Origin: Spirochaetaceae bacterium
Lineage (GTDB): Bacteria > Spirochaetota > Spirochaetia > DSM-27196 > PWMO01
Length of the DNA stretch: 39,203 nt
Direction of reading: 5' to 3'
Assembly (NCBI GenBank): GCA_007693485.1
Contig: REDM01000165.1
Location: 1-39,203 of the forward strand
Shown: piece after piece, positions 34,650 to 39,203 of the stretch
Numbering within the stretch: position 1 is the first letter of the stretch
How the letters are laid out: each line of letters begins with the position of its first letter
The notes under the pieces: model-generated
The model's input: only the letters and a program-made list of their open reading frames with translations
The model's database searches: none
What the model was told of the DNA's origin: nothing
Made by a program: the position numbers and the translations under genes

Positions 34650-36200
34650 GTGAAACGAATTGTTTTTACTCTCGTCGCGACTCTCATCGTGCTCGGTCTG
34701 GTGGCATGCGGGCCCCAAGCCGCAGACACCGCCGCGGTCCGCGATACCCTGACCATCGCCATTGGCGCTGAGCCGGAATCGCTCGATCCCGTCAAGATGA
34801 CCTCTGCACCTGCCGCCACCGTTGGTGAGCACGTGGTTGAGCGTCTCATTTACATGGAAGAGGACGGTACCCTCACGCCGATGCTCGCCACCAGCTGGTC
34901 GGCCAACGCAGACAGCACCGTCTGGACCTTCGAGATCCGTCAGGGCGTCACCTTCCACGATGGAGCGCCGTTGAACGCGGAAGCGGTTCGTGCCAATCTC
35001 GCCCGGTTTGTGGATCCCGAAGTGGGTGCCGCCTACCGCTTCCTGCTCGGCAGCGTGCAGGACATTCAGGCAACCGGCGAGTATACCCTGCAGATCACGC
35101 TAGCCCAGCCCTTTGCCCCGATCCTGTCGCACCTCTCGCACAGCTTCATCGGCATTGTGAGCCCCAACCAGATCAGCGACCTCGCGGCTGACGGAACCTT
35201 CGAGATTCCCGTCGGTACCGGCCCCTACGTAATGGAACGATGGAGCCGCGGCGACAGCATCCGCATGAGCGTGAACGCAGACTACTGGGGACCAATACCG
35301 CAGATTCCCAACCTGGTCTTCAACTTCATCCCCGAAGAGTCGGCACGGATCGTGGCGCTCGAGACCGGGGAGGCGGACGCGATCATGGCCGTTCCCCCGC
35401 AGGACGTCGCCCGTCTGCAGCAGAACCCGGACATCGACGTAGTCTTCCAGACCACCGTCCGGACCATCTACATCAGCTTCAACAATATCCGCGAGCCATT
35501 CACCGATCAGCGGGTTCGCCACGCGCTGAACTACGCGATCGACAAGCAGGCTATTGTTGACTCGATCTTCGAAGGCAACGCCTTTGTCGCCGATGCACCC
35601 ATTGTTGACGCAGTCTTTGGCCACACCACGGTTGGACCCTACGAGTTCAATCCCGACCGTGCCCGCGAACTGCTCGCCGAAGCGGGATTCCCCAACGGCT
35701 TCGATATGGTCTTGCACCACCCCACCGGCCGCTATCCGCTCGATGCGACCGTTGCGCAGGCGGTCCAGTCCATGCTCGCCGACGTCGGCGTGAACGCCAC
35801 CCTTGAGACCCGCGAGTGGTCTGCCTACCTGCAGTTCACCTCGCAACCGCCGGATCGCGCCGAGTACGATTCGTTCATGCTCGGGTGGGGAACCGTGACC
35901 CTGGATGCCGATTACGGTCTTTTCGCACTCTTGCACACCCGGCAGTGGAACCCCAACGGCAACAACCGTGGGTTCTACTCCAACCCAAGGGTTGACGAGC
36001 TGCTTGATGCGGCCCGCATCGAGACCAACCCGGATCGCCGCCGCACCATGTATCATGAGGCGGTTGATCTGATCTGGGACGATGCTCCGTGGATCTTCCT
36101 CTACAACGCCGGACAGATCAACGCTGTGCGTTCGAACGTACAGGGACTGATCCATCACCCGCTCGAGAACCTGAGCGCCTGGGCAGCATCGTTCCGCTGA
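34650..36200 (+). CDS. ABC transporter substrate-binding lipoprotein, peptide/glutathione family (SBP_bac_5); GTG start
   Basis: Lipobox LGLVAC; TLTIAIGAEPESLDPVKMTSAPAATVGEHVVERL...WTFEIRQGVTFHDGAPLNAEAV...GTGPYVMERW; AAAGGAG upstream. Confidence 0.95.
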   Translation: MKRIVFTLVATLIVLGLVACGPQAADTAAVRDTLTIAIGAEPESLDPVKMTSAPAATVGEHVVERLIYMEEDGTLTPMLATSWSANADSTVWTFEIRQGVTFHDGAPLNAEAVRANLARFVDPEVGAAYRFLLGSVQDIQATGEYTLQITLAQPFAPILSHLSHSFIGIVSPNQISDLAADGTFEIPVGTGPYVMERWSRGDSIRMSVNADYWGPIPQIPNLVFNFIPEESARIVALETGEADAIMAVPPQDVARLQQNPDIDVVFQTTVRTIYISFNNIREPFTDQRVRHALNYAIDKQAIVDSIFEGNAFVADAPIVDAVFGHTTVGPYEFNPDRARELLAEAGFPNGFDMVLHHPTGRYPLDATVAQAVQSMLADVGVNATLETREWSAYLQFTSQPPDRAEYDSFMLGWGTVTLDADYGLFALLHTRQWNPNGNNRGFYSNPRVDELLDAARIETNPDRRRTMYHEAVDLIWDDAPWIFLYNAGQINAVRSNVQGLIHHPLENLSAWAASFR

Positions 36201-36220
36201 TTCAGTACGCAATCCGGTTC

Positions 36221-36266
36221 GCCCCCTTCCCCTCGGGGAAGGGGGCCATTCCGGCCTGAGGGCCGG
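36221..36266 (+). other. Two tandem perfect stem-loops between substrate-binding protein and permease genes
   Basis: GCCCCCTTCCCC-TC-GGGGAAGGGGGC (36221-36246) and CCGGCC-TGAG-GGCCGG (36251-36266). Confidence 0.75.
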
Positions 36267-36297
36267 GGTGACGTAGCGCGCTCGGTCGACGAGCCCG

Positions 36298-37266
36298 ATG
36301 CGACACCACCTTAAGCGGGAGATTCGTTCCTTGTACCAATACATCGCACGTCGGCTGATGCTCGCCATTCCGGTGGTCATCGGTGTTTCCATCATTGTGT
36401 TTTCTCTGGTCCGGTTGATTCCCGGTGACCCTGCGCGGGCCATGGCGGGTGTCAACGCAACACCGGATTTCATTGAGGCGATTCGCGTCCGCCACGCACT
36501 CGATCAGCCCATTCCCGTCCAGTACGCCCGCTTTGTGGTGCGGTTTCTGCAGGGCGACCTCGGAAACTCCATCTTCAGTGGACGGCCGGTCACCACCGAG
36601 ATCGGCGAACGCTTTCCTCGGACGCTCATCCTCGCGACAATCGCGCTGGTGATTGCGACGACGCTTGGGGTAACGGCCGGCATCATTTCGGCCACGCGCC
36701 GCAACTCACTCTTCGACAATGCAAGCATGCTGGTCGCGCTGGTGGGGGTGGCGGCGCCGGTCTTCTGGATGGCGCTGATGCTGCAGCTGCTCTTTGCGGT
36801 GCAGCTGCGTATGCTGCCGGCCACCGGTATCGGCACAATCCGCCATCTGGTGCTGCCGAGCATCACCCTGGGAACCGCGAGTGCCGCCCTGATGGCGCGC
36901 ATCACCCGATCGAGCATGCTCGACGTGCTTCGCCAGGATTTCATCACCACCGCCCGCGCCAAGGGGCTGGACGAGCGGCTGGTCATCTACAAGCACGCGC
37001 TGAAAAACGCGCTCATTCCGGTGGTCACGGTGCTGGGCCTGCAGTTTGGCATTCTGCTCGGCGGCGCGGTGCTCACCGAGACCGTCTTCGCCTGGCCCGG
37101 TGTCGGCAGACTGCTGGTAGACGCAATTCTGCGTCGTGACTATCCCGTCGTCCAGGGCACGGTCATGCTGCTTGCGCTGCTCTTCGTGCTGATCAACCTG
37201 GTGGTGGACATCATCTACGCCTTTCTCGATCCACGCATCCACTATCTGTCCGGAAGGGGGGAGTAG
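36298..37266 (+). CDS. Peptide ABC transporter permease (DppB/GsiC type); start may be TTG at 36331
   Basis: YIARRLMLAIPVVIGVSIIVFSLVRLIPGDPARAMAG...DFITTARAKGLDERLVIYKHALKNALIPVVTVLGLQFGILLGGAVLTETVFAWPGVGRLL. Confidence 0.95.
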   Translation: MRHHLKREIRSLYQYIARRLMLAIPVVIGVSIIVFSLVRLIPGDPARAMAGVNATPDFIEAIRVRHALDQPIPVQYARFVVRFLQGDLGNSIFSGRPVTTEIGERFPRTLILATIALVIATTLGVTAGIISATRRNSLFDNASMLVALVGVAAPVFWMALMLQLLFAVQLRMLPATGIGTIRHLVLPSITLGTASAALMARITRSSMLDVLRQDFITTARAKGLDERLVIYKHALKNALIPVVTVLGLQFGILLGGAVLTETVFAWPGVGRLLVDAILRRDYPVVQGTVMLLALLFVLINLVVDIIYAFLDPRIHYLSGRGE

Positions 37267-37269
37267 CCG

Positions 37270-38154
37270 ATGGCAACTGAAGTAAACCCGACAACCGCCC
37301 CGTCCCCGCGCGAGAAGACCAGCGAGTTTCGCGAGGTACTCCGCCATCTGGTTCGAAACCGCGCAGCGGTGGTGGGCCTCTGCATCATCGGTGGCTTCGT
37401 CCTGGTATCGCTCTTTGCACCGCTGTTCGCAACGCACGATCCTCTGCGGATTAATCTGGGAAACCGCCTCAAACCGCCAAGCGCTGAGCACTTCCTGGGA
37501 ACCGATGAGCTCGGCCGCGATCTGTTCAGCCGCATGCTCTACGGCGGGCGCATCTCACTGAATATCGGCGTCATTTCCGTCTTTATCGGCGTGGTGATTG
37601 GCGTTCCGATTGGTGCGGTGAGCGGCTACTTTGGCGGAAAGCTCGACATGTTCACGCAACGCTTTATCGACATCATGATCGCCTTTCCCGGTATCCTTCT
37701 GGCAATTGTCGTGGTGACCGTGCTCGGCGTGGGCGTTGAGAACGTAATGATCGCCACCGGGATCGCGAGCGTGCCCATCTATGCGCGGCTGGTTCGCGGC
37801 TCGGTCCTGGCGATCAAGGAGCAGAGCTACGTGACGGCCGCTCACGCGGCAGGGCTTGGCGACATGCGCATCATCTTCCGCCAGATCCTTCCCAACTGCC
37901 TCGCGCCCATCATCGTGCAGAGCACGTTTCAGATTGCAACGTCGATCCTCTGGGCCGCCGGCCTCGGATTCCTGGGACTGGGAGCGCAGGCCCCCACCCC
38001 CGAGTGGGGTGCCATCCTCAGTAACGGCCGCGCCTATATCCGTACGGCCCACCACGTAACCACCTACCCGGGCCTGGCCATTCTGCTGATGGTGCTGGGG
38101 TTCAATCTGGTGGGAGACGGCCTGCGTGACGCACTCGACCCAAAGACCCGGTAG
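37270..38154 (+). CDS. Peptide ABC transporter permease (DppC/GsiD type)
   Basis: NRAAVVGLCIIGGFVLVSLFAPLFATHDP...HFLGTDELGRDLFSRMLYGGRISL...YVTAAHAAGLGDMRIIFRQILPNCLAPIIVQ. Confidence 0.95.
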   Translation: MATEVNPTTAPSPREKTSEFREVLRHLVRNRAAVVGLCIIGGFVLVSLFAPLFATHDPLRINLGNRLKPPSAEHFLGTDELGRDLFSRMLYGGRISLNIGVISVFIGVVIGVPIGAVSGYFGGKLDMFTQRFIDIMIAFPGILLAIVVVTVLGVGVENVMIATGIASVPIYARLVRGSVLAIKEQSYVTAAHAAGLGDMRIIFRQILPNCLAPIIVQSTFQIATSILWAAGLGFLGLGAQAPTPEWGAILSNGRAYIRTAHHVTTYPGLAILLMVLGFNLVGDGLRDALDPKTR

Positions 38155-38170
38155 TCAAAAAGGACGGTGA

Positions 38171-39181
38171 ATGGAGAACTTACTGCAAATCAGGAACCTG
38201 CGGACCAGTTTTCGTACCGAAGACGGAACGGTTCGCGCGGTTGACGATGTTTCATTTGACATTCGTGCCGGCGAGGTGGTTGGCCTCGTGGGAGAGAGCG
38301 GGTGCGGGAAGACCGCCGTCTCGCTGAGTATCCTGCAGCTGCTGCCCACACCGCCGGCCGTGATCGAAGGCGGTGAAATCCAGTTTGGCGACCGCGACCT
38401 TCTGAAACTCAATTCGGCACAGATTCGAAAGATTCGCGGCAACGATATCGCCATGATCTTTCAGGAACCGATGACAAGCCTGAACCCGGTCTATACCATC
38501 GGCAATCAGCTGATGGAGACCATCATGCTTCACCAGAAGCTCGACACCTCCGCTGCGAAGACGCGGGCAATCGAGATGCTGAAGCTGGTGGGTATTCCCC
38601 GGCCCGACGAGGTGATCGACGAGTACCCTCACCGCTTCTCCGGCGGGATGCGCCAGCGCGCGATGATCGCCATGGCGCTGAGCTGCAATCCGCGGCTTCT
38701 GATCGCCGACGAACCCACCACCGCCCTCGACGTGACCATTCAGGCACAGATTCTGGAACTGATGCGAGAGCTGCGCGAGCGGATCGGTATGTCGATCCTC
38801 TTCATCACCCACGACCTCAACGTCATCGCGGAGATGGCCGACCGCGTTGTGGTGATGTATTCGGGCAAGGTGGTGGAACAGGCAGACGTATTGACCCTCT
38901 TCCACGAGCCACAGCACCCCTACACCCAGGGGCTCATCGGTTCACGCCCGAGCGCAGACCAGGACACCGGAACTCGTGATGGGAAAAAAAGCCGCCTCCC
39001 CTTCATCCGCGGCAGCGTACCAAATCCGCTCTCCATGCCCGACGGCTGTCCCTTTCACCCGCGCTGCGACCACGCGATGCCGGTCTGCTCGCAACGCATG
39101 CCCGGGTATACGACAATGAAGCCGGGCCACGAGGTGCGCTGCTGGCTTCACGAGACCGATTCTCCGGAGGTTCGCGCATGA
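38171..39181 (+). CDS. Peptide ABC transporter ATP-binding protein (DppD type)
   Basis: [18 protein letters not shown] Walker [41 protein letters not shown] signature/Walker B; C-terminal [15 protein letters not shown]. Confidence 0.97.
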   Translation: MENLLQIRNLRTSFRTEDGTVRAVDDVSFDIRAGEVVGLVGESGCGKTAVSLSILQLLPTPPAVIEGGEIQFGDRDLLKLNSAQIRKIRGNDIAMIFQEPMTSLNPVYTIGNQLMETIMLHQKLDTSAAKTRAIEMLKLVGIPRPDEVIDEYPHRFSGGMRQRAMIAMALSCNPRLLIADEPTTALDVTIQAQILELMRELRERIGMSILFITHDLNVIAEMADRVVVMYSGKVVEQADVLTLFHEPQHPYTQGLIGSRPSADQDTGTRDGKKSRLPFIRGSVPNPLSMPDGCPFHPRCDHAMPVCSQRMPGYTTMKPGHEVRCWLHETDSPEVRA

Positions 39182-39203
39182 GCAGCAGCGCACGGACGGA
39201 CGC
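39178..39203 (+). CDS. Start of the next operon gene (probable second ATP-binding subunit, DppF type), truncated by the window
   Basis: ATG at 39178 overlapping the previous stop (ATGA); product inferred only from operon convention. Confidence 0.35.

Noticed and set aside
35100-36473. 457-aa minus-strand ORF antisense to the ABC substrate-binding protein
   Set aside because: Shadow ORF over a strongly supported SBP_bac_5 gene, and it runs through the hairpin region.
1-39203. CRISPR arrays, tRNA/rRNA genes, prophage modules
   Set aside because: No regularly spaced repeats, cloverleaf-like sequences, rRNA motifs or phage structural genes were recognised; not exhaustively searchable by eye.

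Overview
High-GC bacterial chromosomal window. The gene complement (FabV-type enoyl reductase, isolated hisD, PiT/DUF47, PPX1-like DHH phosphatase) would fit a free-living spirochaete, but that is only an inference. The left end (about 1-7.6 kb) is an accessory, decaying region: an aminoglycoside phosphotransferase-like remnant, ada, an IS3-family copy with two visible inactivating lesions, a 3' remnant of type I restriction hsdR, a BrnT/BrnA toxin-antitoxin pair, a P-type ATPase and a MazE/MazF pair. The rest is mostly housekeeping: an orphan 671-aa membrane protein, a Na+/H+ antiporter-family protein, a ROK regulator with xylA, fabV, PiT with a DUF47/PhoU-like protein, an SDR divergent from a LysR regulator, a PPX1-like DHH phosphoesterase, a possible CYTH-like protein, hisD, folC, a macro-domain protein, RqcH/NFACT, AMMECR1, a putative membrane pseudokinase, an unknown 312-aa protein, murD, adenosine deaminase, a FemAB-like protein, metG, and an oligopeptide/glutathione-type ABC operon that continues past the window end. 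The most interesting signals are: (i) several genes (metG, mazE, the macro gene, brnT) whose -10 hexamers lie only 6-11 nt upstream of ATG with no Shine-Dalgarno, suggesting leaderless mRNAs; (ii) a membrane protein with a degenerate kinase-like domain; (iii) a ROK regulator whose DNA-binding domain is encoded upstream of any ATG/GTG/TTG; (iv) an SDR lacking the catalytic Tyr-x-x-x-Lys; (v) two orphan conserved-looking proteins. I do not see a clear multi-gene novel defence or biosynthetic system. All family calls are from motif recognition by eye; no database search was run.
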